DNA of 64,000 bases, from positions 109,779 to 173,778 of the forward strand of contig NZ_CAKRGI010000002.1 of the NCBI RefSeq assembly GCF_934330165.1. The letters are read 5' to 3'. Numbering within the stretch: position 1 is the first letter of the stretch; the number at the start of each line of letters is the position of its first letter. This document shows, one piece after another, positions 28,851 to 37,179 of the stretch. The position numbers and the translations under genes were made by a program. This DNA comes from an uncultured Mediterraneibacter sp. Lineage in GTDB: Bacteria; Bacillota; Clostridia; Lachnospirales; Lachnospiraceae. Below the pieces are notes generated by a model, which was given only the letters and a program-made list of their open reading frames with translations, ran no database searches and was not told where the DNA came from.

Positions 28851-28906
28851 AGACAGACAGGGAATGTCCAAAAGGAGAAAGCAGTTCTCTGTCTGTCTTA
28901 TTTTTA
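28851..28906 (+). terminator. Terminator after the DUF218 gene
   Basis: AGACAGACAGGGA (28851-28863) pairs with TCTCTGTCTGTCT (28886-28898) with one G-T pair, followed by TATTTTTAT. It separates this plus-strand unit from the converging hydG. Confidence 0.88.
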
Positions 28907-28954
28907 TGTGAATCCATCGTATTACAGGCTATTTTCAGTAAGTTATCTTCAGTC

Positions 28955-30376
28955 TTAGAACCGGAAGTCTCTCCGGTTATCCTGCTCGATCAGTCTGAGG
29001 TTTTCAAGCACGATCTTTCTTGCTTTTTCATTCGGAACATTCAGGACTTCCTTTTCAATAAGGCGGTTTCCGATTGCTGCCGTTTCAGGAGAGGCATAGT
29101 CTGTCAGATATTCTTTCAGCGTCATCAGGGCATTTGGGTGGCAGCAGTTCTGGATCTGCCCACTTTTACACAGCGACATAAAGCGGTCACCTGTACGGCC
29201 TTCCCGGTAACAGGCGGTACAGAAGCTGGGGATATAATCTAATTCCATAAGCCAGCGGACGACTTCATCGAGTGTACGGGTGTCGCTGACATCGAATTGT
29301 TCCGATTTTTCGTCTTCAGGTTCAGGTTCGCAGTAACCGCCAACGCTGGTACGTGATCCACCACTGATCTGAGAAATACCAAGATGAAGAACACGTTCTC
29401 TTGTCTGCTGATTCTCCCGGGTGGAGATGATCATTCCGGTATATGGAACTGCAATACGGATGCAGGCAACGATCTTGGCAAAGGTATCGTCATCAATTCC
29501 ATTGTCAAACTGGTCAGGATCAATATCATCGGCACGTCTGAGCCGTGGAACGCTGATGGTATGCGGGCCGACTCCGAATGCGGCTTCGAGATGTTCCGCA
29601 TGCATGAGCAGTCCGGCAAATTCATAGCGGTATTTGTCAAGCCCGAACAAAACTCCGAGACCGACATCATCAATTCCACCCTGCATTGCCCGATCCATGG
29701 CTTCGGTATGATAATTGTAGTCATGCTTTGGTCCGGTCGGATGAAGTGACAGGTAACTTTCCTTATGGTAGGTTTCCTGAAAGAGAATATAAGTTCCGAT
29801 CCCTGCCTCTTTGAGCAGTCGGTAATGATCGACAGTTGTTGCTGCAATATTGATATTGACCCGGCGGATCGCCCCATTTCTGTGGTGGATACTGTAGATG
29901 GTACGGATACATTCTAAATAGTAGTCCATGGTATTACGGACAGGGTCTTCGCCTGCTTCCAGGGCAAGACGTTTATGTCCCATATCCTGGAGGGCAATGA
30001 CCTCTTTCCGTATTTCTTCCTGCGATAACTGTTTCCTTGCGATATGCTTATTTTTGGCATGATAAGGGCAGTAAGTACATCCATTGATACAGTAATTTGA
30101 CAGGTAAAGAGGTGCAAACATCACAATCCGGTTTCCATAGAAATCTTTTTTAATCTGCTCTGCAAGCCGGAAGATCTCTTCATTTTTTTCCGGGATCGGA
30201 CAGGCAAGAAGCACAGAGGCTTCCCGGTGTGACAATCCTTTTCTTTTTTTGGCTTTTTCAATGATAGAATCGATCAGGGTACTATTTTCTTTATTTTGAT
30301 CTGCATAGGCAAGTGTATCAAGAATCTCTTCATGATTAATGAAATCATCTGCACTGGATGAAGTGATATCGTACAT
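28955..30376 (-). CDS. hydG: [FeFe]-hydrogenase H-cluster maturase HydG
   Basis: 473 aa radical-SAM tyrosine lyase that makes the CO and CN ligands of the H-cluster. The SAM cluster motif CINGCTYC (C-x3-C-x2-C) is present. The C-terminal auxiliary cluster motif C-x2-C-x22-C is exact: CTAC ... NCC, which separates HydG from ThiH. It follows hydE by 24 bp on the minus strand. GGAGG lies before the start. HydF and the hydrogenase itself are not in the window. Confidence 0.95.
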   Translation of the reverse strand: MYDITSSSADDFINHEEILDTLAYADQNKENSTLIDSIIEKAKKRKGLSHREASVLLACPIPEKNEEIFRLAEQIKKDFYGNRIVMFAPLYLSNYCINGCTYCPYHAKNKHIARKQLSQEEIRKEVIALQDMGHKRLALEAGEDPVRNTMDYYLECIRTIYSIHHRNGAIRRVNINIAATTVDHYRLLKEAGIGTYILFQETYHKESYLSLHPTGPKHDYNYHTEAMDRAMQGGIDDVGLGVLFGLDKYRYEFAGLLMHAEHLEAAFGVGPHTISVPRLRRADDIDPDQFDNGIDDDTFAKIVACIRIAVPYTGMIISTRENQQTRERVLHLGISQISGGSRTSVGGYCEPEPEDEKSEQFDVSDTRTLDEVVRWLMELDYIPSFCTACYREGRTGDRFMSLCKSGQIQNCCHPNALMTLKEYLTDYASPETAAIGNRLIEKEVLNVPNEKARKIVLENLRLIEQDNRRDFRF

Positions 30377-30400
30377 AAAATCCTCCTTAAGTATACTGAG

Positions 30401-31456
30401 TTAAATTGATCGGTTTCGTGAGTCTCCTCTGGACACAACAACCTGATATCCGATGGATGCCATTCTCTGTTCAAGGCAGTCCCTGCACTGAGCAGATTCT
30501 TCACCGGTACAGATCTTGTTGTCGTATAGGAGATAATTCTTTCTTACTTCTGTTGGGGAAAGATTCGGCATTACAACATTTGCTCCTGCCCGGATTCCCA
30601 GTTCCCGCCCCCGGGGCGAAATCGTTCCAAGAGCCGTAGTTGCGGGCAGCAGCACTTTCGGAATCATCAGCCGGATCAGTCCCAAAAGAAAGAGCGTCAG
30701 CTCCAAAGTTCCAGGTGACTCATGAGCAAATCGGGTATCGTGATGAGGAATGAAAGGTCCGATCCCGACCATCTGTGGATTGAGTTCCTTCAGAAAGAGA
30801 AGATCATCAGCGAGATTTTCTGCGGTCTGAAATGGCGAGCCAACCATAAAGCCTGTCCCGATCTGATAACCGATTTCCTTCAGATCCCAAAGGCATTTCC
30901 GTCTGTGAACTGCAGAAAGCGAATCAGGATGAAGCCTGCGGTAATGGACAGGGTCATATGTCTCATGACGGAGCAGATAACGGTCAGCACCCGCATCGAA
31001 CAGAGTCTGATAGCTTTCCCGTGAACGTTCACCGATGGACAGTGTGATAGCACAATCAGGAAAATGCGAGTGAATCGCTGCAACAATCTCTGCCATCCGC
31101 TTTGTTGTAAACCAGTTATCCTCACCGCCCTGAAGTACAAAGGTGCGGAATCCCAGTTCATAACCGTTGTGGCAGCAGGCAAGAATCTCAGACGGAGACA
31201 GGCGGTACCGCAGAATATTTGGATTGCTTTTTCTGATACCGCAGTAATAGCAATCGTTGTGGCAGTAGTTGGTAAATTCAATCAGTCCGCGGATATAAAT
31301 ATCATGACCATATTCGCGGATACGGACTGCTTCAGACTTTTCAAAAAGATATCGTTCCAGTGCATCAGAACGGTGTTCGATCAGAAAGATCCATTCATCG
31401 CGTGAAAGAAACTGATCCATTTCTAATTGATCGATCAAGTGAAATTCTTTCTTCAT
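30401..31456 (-). CDS. hydE: [FeFe]-hydrogenase H-cluster maturase HydE
   Basis: 351 aa radical-SAM enzyme involved in building the dithiolate bridge of the H-cluster. The motif CHNDCYYC (C-x3-C-x2-C) is seen near residue 65; the barrel strands 'TFVLQGGED' and 'LSIGERSRESY' match HydE. A ribosome site GAGGAGGGGG is next to the ATG. A minus-strand promoter TTTACA, 17 bp, TATAAT (plus-strand 31489-31517) lies just upstream. It heads the hydE-hydG operon, which suggests an H2-evolving fermentative metabolism. Confidence 0.93.
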   Translation of the reverse strand: MKKEFHLIDQLEMDQFLSRDEWIFLIEHRSDALERYLFEKSEAVRIREYGHDIYIRGLIEFTNYCHNDCYYCGIRKSNPNILRYRLSPSEILACCHNGYELGFRTFVLQGGEDNWFTTKRMAEIVAAIHSHFPDCAITLSIGERSRESYQTLFDAGADRYLLRHETYDPVHYRRLHPDSLSAVHRRKCLWDLKEIGYQIGTGFMVGSPFQTAENLADDLLFLKELNPQMVGIGPFIPHHDTRFAHESPGTLELTLFLLGLIRLMIPKVLLPATTALGTISPRGRELGIRAGANVVMPNLSPTEVRKNYLLYDNKICTGEESAQCRDCLEQRMASIGYQVVVSRGDSRNRSI

Positions 31457-31488
31457 AGCCCCCTCCTCATAGAAGAAATATTGAGAAA

Positions 31489-31517
31489 ATTATATCATTT
31501 TGTTGAAAATTTGTAAA
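31489..31517 (-). promoter_or_regulatory. Promoter of hydE-hydG
   Basis: Minus-strand TTTACA (31517-31512), 17-bp spacer, TATAAT (31494-31489), 33 bp before the hydE start. Confidence 0.7.
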
Positions 31518-31569
31518 TGAAAGTGTCGAAAGGAAAAGAGTTAAAAAATTATGAAAATGCTATGTGAAG

Positions 31570-31599
31570 TTGTCAGAAAAAGAGAATTTGTGCTAGAAT
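31570..31599 (+). promoter_or_regulatory. Promoter of acyP-proC-trxB
   Basis: TTGTCA (31570-31575), 18-bp spacer, TAGAAT (31594-31599), 37 bp before acyP. Confidence 0.65.
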
Positions 31600-31635
31600 A
31601 GCAATGAACAGCGTACAAAAAAGAGGAGAGATCTT

Positions 31636-31905
31636 ATGGCTGATATCAGAAAAAGAATTGTATTCCACGGACGGGTTCAGGGAGTGGGGTTCCGCTATAC
31701 AGCGAAATATCTTGCCCAGTCGCTGGGACTGACCGGATGGGTGCGAAATGAATGGAACGGAACCGTGACACTTGAAATCCAGGGGCGGGAAATGCTGATC
31801 AATAAACTGCTTGCAGGATTGAATCATAATCAGTTTATTACCATAGACTGGATGGATACAAAAGAAATTCCTGTGGAGCAGGAGAACAGTTTTTGGGTGA
31901 AATAA
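31636..31905 (+). CDS. acyP: Acylphosphatase
   Basis: 89 aa, normal size for the family, which hydrolyses carboxyl-phosphate bonds such as acetyl phosphate. The catalytic residues are present: R20 in GVGFR and N38 in VRNEWNG. AGAGGAGAG precedes the ATG. proC follows after 24 bp. Confidence 0.93.
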   Translation: MADIRKRIVFHGRVQGVGFRYTAKYLAQSLGLTGWVRNEWNGTVTLEIQGREMLINKLLAGLNHNQFITIDWMDTKEIPVEQENSFWVK

Positions 31906-31929
31906 GAGAAAAAGCAGGAGGAATATGAC

Positions 31930-32724
31930 ATGAAATTAGGTTTTATCGGAACAGGAAATATGGCAGGAGCGATCATGGGAGGCATCATTAAAAAAGGAAT
32001 CATTCCTGCAGAAGAGATCATTGGATCAGATATTATGGAAATGGGAAGAAACCATGTGAAAGAACTGTATGGAATCCAGGTGACAGCGGATAATAAAGAA
32101 GTGGCAGAGAAGGCAGAAGTATTGGTGCTTTCTGTGAAACCACAGTTTTATGCAGAGACAATTCAGGAAATCCGGGAATCCGTAAGAGAGGATCAGCTGG
32201 TCATTACGATCGCACCGGGAAAGACACTGGCATGGCTGGAAGAGCAGTTTGGTAAACCGGTCAGGATCGTGCGTACCATGCCGAATACTCCGGCGTTGGT
32301 CGGCGAGGGAATGACAGCAGCCTGCCCGAATCAGTATGTGACAGAGGAGGACAAAGCATATGCACTTAAATTACTGGGGGCTTTTGGAAAAGTAGAGGTC
32401 GTACCGGAGCATATGATCGATGCGGTTGTGGCTGTGAGCGGAAGTTCTCCGGCCTATGTCTTTATGCTGATCGAAGCGATGGCAGACGGAGCAGTTGCAG
32501 AGGGAATGCCACGGGCAAAGGCATATGAGTTTGCTGCACAGGCGGTTTACGGAAGTGCAAAAATGGTCCTGGAAACGAAAAAGCATCCCGGAGAACTGAA
32601 AGATATGGTCTGCTCTCCGGCTGGAACGACGATTGAAGCGGTCCGTGTACTGGAACAAAGCGGTTTCCGGAGTGCAGTGATCGAAGCAGAAAAGGCATGT
32701 GCAGAGGTTTCAAGAAGTTTGTAG
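31930..32724 (+). CDS. proC: Pyrroline-5-carboxylate reductase
   Basis: 264 aa. It makes the last step of proline synthesis, reducing pyrroline-5-carboxylate with NAD(P)H. The Rossmann motif GFIGTGNMAGAI is at the N-terminus and the family signature 'VSGSSPAYVFMLIEAMADG' at about 160-180, with the PAGTTIEA stretch near the end. GCAGGAGGAA sits before the ATG. Confidence 0.95.
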   Translation: MKLGFIGTGNMAGAIMGGIIKKGIIPAEEIIGSDIMEMGRNHVKELYGIQVTADNKEVAEKAEVLVLSVKPQFYAETIQEIRESVREDQLVITIAPGKTLAWLEEQFGKPVRIVRTMPNTPALVGEGMTAACPNQYVTEEDKAYALKLLGAFGKVEVVPEHMIDAVVAVSGSSPAYVFMLIEAMADGAVAEGMPRAKAYEFAAQAVYGSAKMVLETKKHPGELKDMVCSPAGTTIEAVRVLEQSGFRSAVIEAEKACAEVSRSL

Positions 32725-32746
32725 AAAAGGTAAGGGAAGACAGAAC

Positions 32747-33655
32747 ATGATGTATGATATTGGAATTATCGGTGGGGGAACTGCAGGACTTACTGCAGCG
32801 ATTTATGGACAGCGTGCAGGAAAAAGAACATTGGTAATAGAGGAAAGTACTTTTGGCGGTCAGATCACAATGTCACCAAAGGTGGAAAATTATCCGGGTA
32901 TCGCCAGTGTCAGCGGCAGTGAGTTTTCCATGAATCTGCTGGATCAGGCGATGAAGCTTGGAACAGAGCCGGTGAGAGAACGTGTGACAGGGATTTTAGA
33001 AGAAGGCGGAATCAAGATCATTGTGACGACAGAGAAAGAATATCCTTGTAAGAGTATTATTCTGGCAACAGGAGTGACACACCGGCATCTGGGAGTTCCC
33101 GGAGAAGAACGTCTGACAGGTGCAGGAGTTTCTTATTGTGCGACCTGTGACGGAATGTTCTTCCGGGGAAAGGAAGTTGCGGTTGTCGGAGGCGGAAGTA
33201 CCGCCCTTCAGGATGCCGAGTTTTTATCAGAATATTGCAGTAAGGTTTATCTGATACACCGGAGAGATTCATTCCGGGGCGAGAAACGAATCGTTGAGGG
33301 ACTTAAGAAAAAGGAAAATGTTACTTTTATTCTGGACTCGGTTGTGAAAGAAATCTGTGGAGAAGATCAGGTGGAAGGACTGGAACTTCAGAACTTGAAG
33401 ACAGGAGAAAAGAAGGAATTGCCGGTATCAGGAGTATTTGTTGCTGTGGGACAGATCCCGAAGAATGACAGGTTTGAAAATGTCGTGAAACTGGATGCAG
33501 ACGGATTTATTCTTGCAGCAGAAGACTGTATGACATCAGGAGTGGGAATCTTTGCAGCCGGAGACTGCCGGACAAAGGAGGTCCGACAGCTTACGACGGC
33601 AGCGGCAGATGGAGCAGTGGCTGCACTTGCGGCATGCAAATATCTTGCGGAATAA
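32747..33655 (+). CDS. trxB: Thioredoxin reductase
   Basis: About 302 aa FAD enzyme that reduces thioredoxin with NADPH. It has the FAD motif GGGTAGLTAA, the redox pair in CATCDG, and the NADPH motif GGGSTALQDAEFL. The start is one of two adjacent ATGs (32747, 32750) after AAGGGAAG; the open frame to 32699 overlaps proC and has no site. Final GDCRTKEVRQ motif matches TrxB. It converges on the next gene with only 13 bp between and no clear terminator. Confidence 0.93.
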   Translation: MMYDIGIIGGGTAGLTAAIYGQRAGKRTLVIEESTFGGQITMSPKVENYPGIASVSGSEFSMNLLDQAMKLGTEPVRERVTGILEEGGIKIIVTTEKEYPCKSIILATGVTHRHLGVPGEERLTGAGVSYCATCDGMFFRGKEVAVVGGGSTALQDAEFLSEYCSKVYLIHRRDSFRGEKRIVEGLKKKENVTFILDSVVKEICGEDQVEGLELQNLKTGEKKELPVSGVFVAVGQIPKNDRFENVVKLDADGFILAAEDCMTSGVGIFAAGDCRTKEVRQLTTAAADGAVAALAACKYLAE

Positions 33656-33668
33656 AATAATTATGAAT

Positions 33669-34169
33669 TTAGTCAGTAAACATTTTAGATCCCATCCATT
33701 GTACCATATGATCTACCATTTTGGTATCAGGATCGATCAGGACACAGGCATTCTGCTGCTTATAGGAGATCATGATCGCATAAGTCTTTTCTGAGGAGCG
33801 GCCGGAGGAAAAATCATAGGTCTTTTCCGGCCGGTAAGAATCCAGTCGGTGTGAATCTTTTGGAGCAAGGATCTCAGCGGTCTGAATGTCTAAAGTCATC
33901 TTTGGCTTTCTTCTTGATTTATTGTAGATTGCGTCAATCTGAAGATCATGATTTAAAATGGTATATTCATACTCTACACTTAACTGCGGAGAAATGAAAT
34001 AATAAGCAATCAATGCGATCAATGTACCTGCAATGAAAGAGAAAACTCCAAAGAACATTGTCCCGAAAACTGCAATCAGAACTGCAAGGAGAAAAGCACC
34101 GCCGAGCAGGATATAATAAAGAGGTTTCGTTCTGCGGGATACAAGCTGTTCGTATAAAGCGTCATTCAT
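33669..34169 (-). CDS. Membrane protein of unknown function (DUF6106-like)
   Basis: 166 aa. Two helices at about 18-60 are followed by a soluble C-terminal domain with strands and charged residues (EYTILNHDLQIDAIYNKSRRK ... TYAIMISYKQQNA; key parts only). I recall a Lachnospiraceae family DUF6106 with this layout, from memory; function unknown. The start at 34169 is 2 bp after the stop of the upstream PucR-type gene, so they form a unit. Confidence 0.75.
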   Translation of the reverse strand: MNDALYEQLVSRRTKPLYYILLGGAFLLAVLIAVFGTMFFGVFSFIAGTLIALIAYYFISPQLSVEYEYTILNHDLQIDAIYNKSRRKPKMTLDIQTAEILAPKDSHRLDSYRPEKTYDFSSGRSSEKTYAIMISYKQQNACVLIDPDTKMVDHMVQWMGSKMFTD

Positions 34170-34171
34170 AT

Positions 34172-35077
34172 TTATGATTTCCTTTCTGAATGGAGATAAT
34201 TCATTACCATAGTTGCGATTTTGAACGTCATTGCATCTTCAAAGCACCTCAGATCAAGACCGGTCCGCTTCTGGATCTGCTCCAGACGATAGATCAGGGT
34301 ATTCCGGTGCATATGAAGCTGACGGGCAGTTTCTGCAATGTTCAGATTATTCTGAAGAAAGCGGTTTACCGCAAGAGTAGTCTCTTCGTCAAAGCCATCG
34401 GGAACTTTCTCACCAAAAATCTCCGAAAGAAAGCTTTCGCATAAAGATACTGGAAGCTGATAGACCAGGCGTCCGATTCCAAGCTCATTATACGGAAATA
34501 CGTTCTGTTCAGAGTAAAAAAGCTCACCGACCTTCAATGCCAGAGTACTTTCACGAAAAGCACCGGGCAGTGCAGCAAGATTTTCAATCACGCCGCTGTA
34601 GGAAATCTGAACGTGGGCAAGAGCTTCGGTATTGAGCGTATCTACGATGATATGGGCGGTTTTTCGGATCTCATCTTCAGAAGAGGCTGACCTGACCGGG
34701 TGAAGGATAGAAAGTGTATCCTTGCTGACCGGAACAAGATAGGTCTTTGCTCTGAGGGGAAAAAGATTTCTCAGGATCTCGATGAGCGTATCAGTGAGTT
34801 CTTTTGTCTTCAGCAGATAGATCACCCGCTTTTCTTCAACCGGGATATGAAGACGTCCGGCACGTTCGTAAATATCATAAGCCGGAATACCATTCTTCAT
34901 CAGGCCTAAAAGAAAATCATTTTTATTATATTTTTCACGATAAGCAGTGCAAAGACAGCGGATCTGCTCCAGGGCAGCAGCGGTCTCTTCCGGGGTATCA
35001 GCGGTGATCTGCATTGTCAGTCCGGTGAGACGCTTTAATTCGCTGAGTGCTTTTGTAAGTTCAGGGGTCTGTTCCAT
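34172..35077 (-). CDS. PucR/CdaR-type helix-turn-helix regulator
   Basis: 301 aa. The C-terminus is a PucR-type HTH (NNLNIAETARQLHMHRNT, then LIYRLEQIQKRTGLDL), used by regulators of purine, sugar-acid and amino-acid use. The middle domain (about 60-200) resembles a GGDEF-like sensory fold of CdaR proteins. It sits directly downstream of the sugar ATPase gene on the minus strand but a terminator lies between. Targets are unknown. Confidence 0.85.
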   Translation of the reverse strand: MEQTPELTKALSELKRLTGLTMQITADTPEETAAALEQIRCLCTAYREKYNKNDFLLGLMKNGIPAYDIYERAGRLHIPVEEKRVIYLLKTKELTDTLIEILRNLFPLRAKTYLVPVSKDTLSILHPVRSASSEDEIRKTAHIIVDTLNTEALAHVQISYSGVIENLAALPGAFRESTLALKVGELFYSEQNVFPYNELGIGRLVYQLPVSLCESFLSEIFGEKVPDGFDEETTLAVNRFLQNNLNIAETARQLHMHRNTLIYRLEQIQKRTGLDLRCFEDAMTFKIATMVMNYLHSERKS

Positions 35078-35150
35078 GAATTTTCTCCAAAATAAATTAA
35101 ATGATGTCGGGAGTAAAAAATCTGTGGTATGCAGAGCTTTTTACAGAATA

Positions 35151-35181
35151 ATAAAAGGGTTGCACTTAATAAGTACAACCC
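35151..35181 (-). terminator. Terminator of the sugar-importer ATPase gene
   Basis: On the minus strand GGGTTGTACTT pairs with AAGTGCAACCC (35181-35171 with 35167-35157, one mismatch), followed by TTTTATTATT. Confidence 0.85.
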
Positions 35182-35196
35182 CCTCATTTTATACTA

Positions 35197-36309
35197 TTAG
35201 TTTGTAATAGTCAACTCAGTCTCTTTGTCGAATACGTGGATCTTCTCCATATCAAGAGCGAATACAGCTTTATCACCTGTTCTGAGTGTTGTACGTGGGT
35301 TAACACGTGCTGTCATCTGAGTTCCCTCGATATCGAAGTACAGGAATACTTCAGCTCCGAGAAGCTCGTATACTTTGATCGTAGACTCGATCACGCTGTC
35401 AGCAGAGTTGTTGATGAATGCCTGAGAATCATGAACATCTTCAGGACGGATTCCAAGAACAACTGTCTTTCCATCATAACCGCCATCGATCAGTGCTTTC
35501 TTTTTGGAAGCAGGAACTTTCAGTACATGCTTTCCAACTGTAAGAGTAACATCTTCTCCATTTACTGCACACTTGGCATCCATGAAGTTCATCTGCGGAG
35601 ATCCGATGAATCCGGCAACGAACAGGTTGCAAGGTGTATTGTAAAGTGCCTGAGGAGTATCTACCTGCTGAACAATTCCGTCTTTCATAACAACGATTCT
35701 TGTTCCGAGTGTCATAGCCTCTGTCTGGTCATGAGTAACGTAGATGATCGTTGCACCAAGATTCTCATGAAGTCTGGAAATCTCGATACGCATCTGAACT
35801 CTCAGCTTTGCATCCAGGTTGGAAAGAGGCTCGTCCATAAGGAATACCTTAGGATGACGAACGATAGCACGACCCATGGCAACACGCTGTCTCTGTCCAC
35901 CGGAAAGAGCCTTCGGCTTACGGTCAAGAAGCTTCTCAAGATCAAGGATTCTTGCTGCTTCTCTGACTTTTTTGTCGATCTCAGCCTTCGGAACTTTACG
36001 AAGTTTCAGTCCGAATGCCATATTATCATATACTGTCATGTGAGGATACAGAGCGTAGTTCTGGAATACCATTGCGATATCACGGTCTTTTGCCTCAACA
36101 TTGTTCATTACTTTTCCATCGATCTTGAATGTTCCTTCTGAAATATCTTCCAGTCCGGCGATCATACGAAGAGTTGTAGATTTACCACATCCTGAAGGTC
36201 CTACAAAGATGATAAACTCTTTGTCTGCGATCTCAAGGTTGAAATCTTTTACTGCGTGGAATCCGTTAGGATAAATTTTCTGGATACCCTTAAGGGATAA
36301 ACTTGCCAT
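35197..36309 (-). CDS. Sugar ABC importer ATP-binding protein (MsmK/UgpC type)
   Basis: 370 aa. Walker A GPSGCGKST, signature LSGGQRQR, Walker B VFLMDEP, switch His in YVTHDQ and a C-terminal TOBE regulatory domain mark the ATPase shared among carbohydrate importers. It is monocistronic, as is usual for MsmK, with its own terminator. No permease or binding protein is nearby, whereas the importer at 12-15 kb has no ATPase; pairing of the two is likely but not proved. GGAGG lies before the ATG. Confidence 0.95.
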   Translation of the reverse strand: MASLSLKGIQKIYPNGFHAVKDFNLEIADKEFIIFVGPSGCGKSTTLRMIAGLEDISEGTFKIDGKVMNNVEAKDRDIAMVFQNYALYPHMTVYDNMAFGLKLRKVPKAEIDKKVREAARILDLEKLLDRKPKALSGGQRQRVAMGRAIVRHPKVFLMDEPLSNLDAKLRVQMRIEISRLHENLGATIIYVTHDQTEAMTLGTRIVVMKDGIVQQVDTPQALYNTPCNLFVAGFIGSPQMNFMDAKCAVNGEDVTLTVGKHVLKVPASKKKALIDGGYDGKTVVLGIRPEDVHDSQAFINNSADSVIESTIKVYELLGAEVFLYFDIEGTQMTARVNPRTTLRTGDKAVFALDMEKIHVFDKETELTITN

Positions 36310-36441
36310 TTTGAGTGCCTCCTTAAATCAATAAAATACTAAATAACTTATAGAGTCAGTATAAACCTGATTTTTTTTCAGGGCAATGTAACGAGTGACT
36401 AAAAAAGGAAAGTAAAATTGTACAATTCAACCATACAAGAG

Positions 36442-36470
36442 TTGAAAAAAAGAAAGAACCGTTATATAAT
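36442..36470 (+). promoter_or_regulatory. Promoter of the thiamine operon
   Basis: TTGAAA (36442-36447), 17-bp spacer, TATAAT (36465-36470), just before the TPP riboswitch. Confidence 0.85.
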
Positions 36471-36481
36471 CATACCGATGA

Positions 36482-36573
36482 AGAAGGGGAGCTGGCTGAA
36501 GCCGGCTGAGAGGAAACTGACTGGTTTCGACCCGTAACCTGATTTGGATAATGCCAACGTAGGGAAATAGCGA
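36482..36573 (+). ncRNA. TPP riboswitch (THI element)
   Basis: The conserved pieces are all readable: AGGGGAGC at the start, GGCTGAGAGG, ACCCGTAACCTGATTTGG, then ATAATGCCAACGTAGGGAA. It binds thiamine diphosphate and controls the operon with the terminator at 36582-36611. Confidence 0.97.
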
Positions 36574-36581
36574 AAAGCAGC

Positions 36582-36611
36582 AGAGATTCCCCTATGGGAG
36601 TCTCTTTTTTC
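36582..36611 (+). terminator. Riboswitch-controlled terminator
   Basis: AGAGATTCCC (36582-36591) pairs with GGGAGTCTCT (36596-36605), then a T-run. It should form when thiamine diphosphate is bound, shutting off thiW, the fusion gene and thiC. Confidence 0.92.
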
Positions 36612-36657
36612 TATCTCCTGATTCATGAACTTAATACGAGTAGGAGGAACTGATAAA

Positions 36658-37176
36658 ATGCAGAAGAACAGGACAACGCATAGTACAACAGCAAAACTGG
36701 CGGTTGCAGGTCTGCTGACAGCGGCAGCTGTTGTGGGCAGTCTGCTCAGCGTGCCGGTAGCAGGAAGTAAGTGTGCACCGGTACAGCATATGGTAAATGT
36801 ATTTGCTGCAGTAATACTTGGACCATGGTGGGGAGTGGGGATCGCATTTTGTGCGAGCTTTCTGAGAAATCTCATGGGAATTGGAAGTCTGCTTGCTTTT
36901 CCGGGCAGTATGGTAGGGGCATTGTGCTGTGGAATGGTTTATCATTTTACAAAGCGACTGGATGTAACATGTATCGCAGAAGCACTTGGGACAGGAGTGC
37001 TGGGAGGACTTGCAGCTTATCCGGTGGCAAAGCTTCTGATGGGGCTTGAGCCGGGAGGCTTTACGGTTTATATGATTCCATTTTTTATTTCCACGCTTGC
37101 AGGAAGCATTTTAGCGTATATCATCCTTCGGGTCTTTGAAAAAAGCCATGTCCTGGAGCAGATGAGGGAGAATTGA
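36658..37176 (+). CDS. thiW: ThiW, ECF-type thiazole precursor transporter subunit
   Basis: 172 aa membrane protein with five or six helices, first gene after the TPP riboswitch. ThiW proteins are S-components of energy-coupling-factor importers, inferred to take hydroxyethylthiazole. The context agrees: the next gene carries ThiM, which phosphorylates that compound. Motifs PVAGSKCAPVQHMVNV and AFPGSMVGALCCG match ThiW. The ATG at 36658 follows AGGAGG; the frame start at 36625 does not. The ECF energising module is elsewhere. Confidence 0.9.
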   Translation: MQKNRTTHSTTAKLAVAGLLTAAAVVGSLLSVPVAGSKCAPVQHMVNVFAAVILGPWWGVGIAFCASFLRNLMGIGSLLAFPGSMVGALCCGMVYHFTKRLDVTCIAEALGTGVLGGLAAYPVAKLLMGLEPGGFTVYMIPFFISTLAGSILAYIILRVFEKSHVLEQMREN

Positions 37177-37179
37177 TCA

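Noticed and set aside
36620..36657. Earlier ATG at 36625 for thiW
   Set aside because: AGGAGG lies directly before the ATG at 36658, inside the longer frame.
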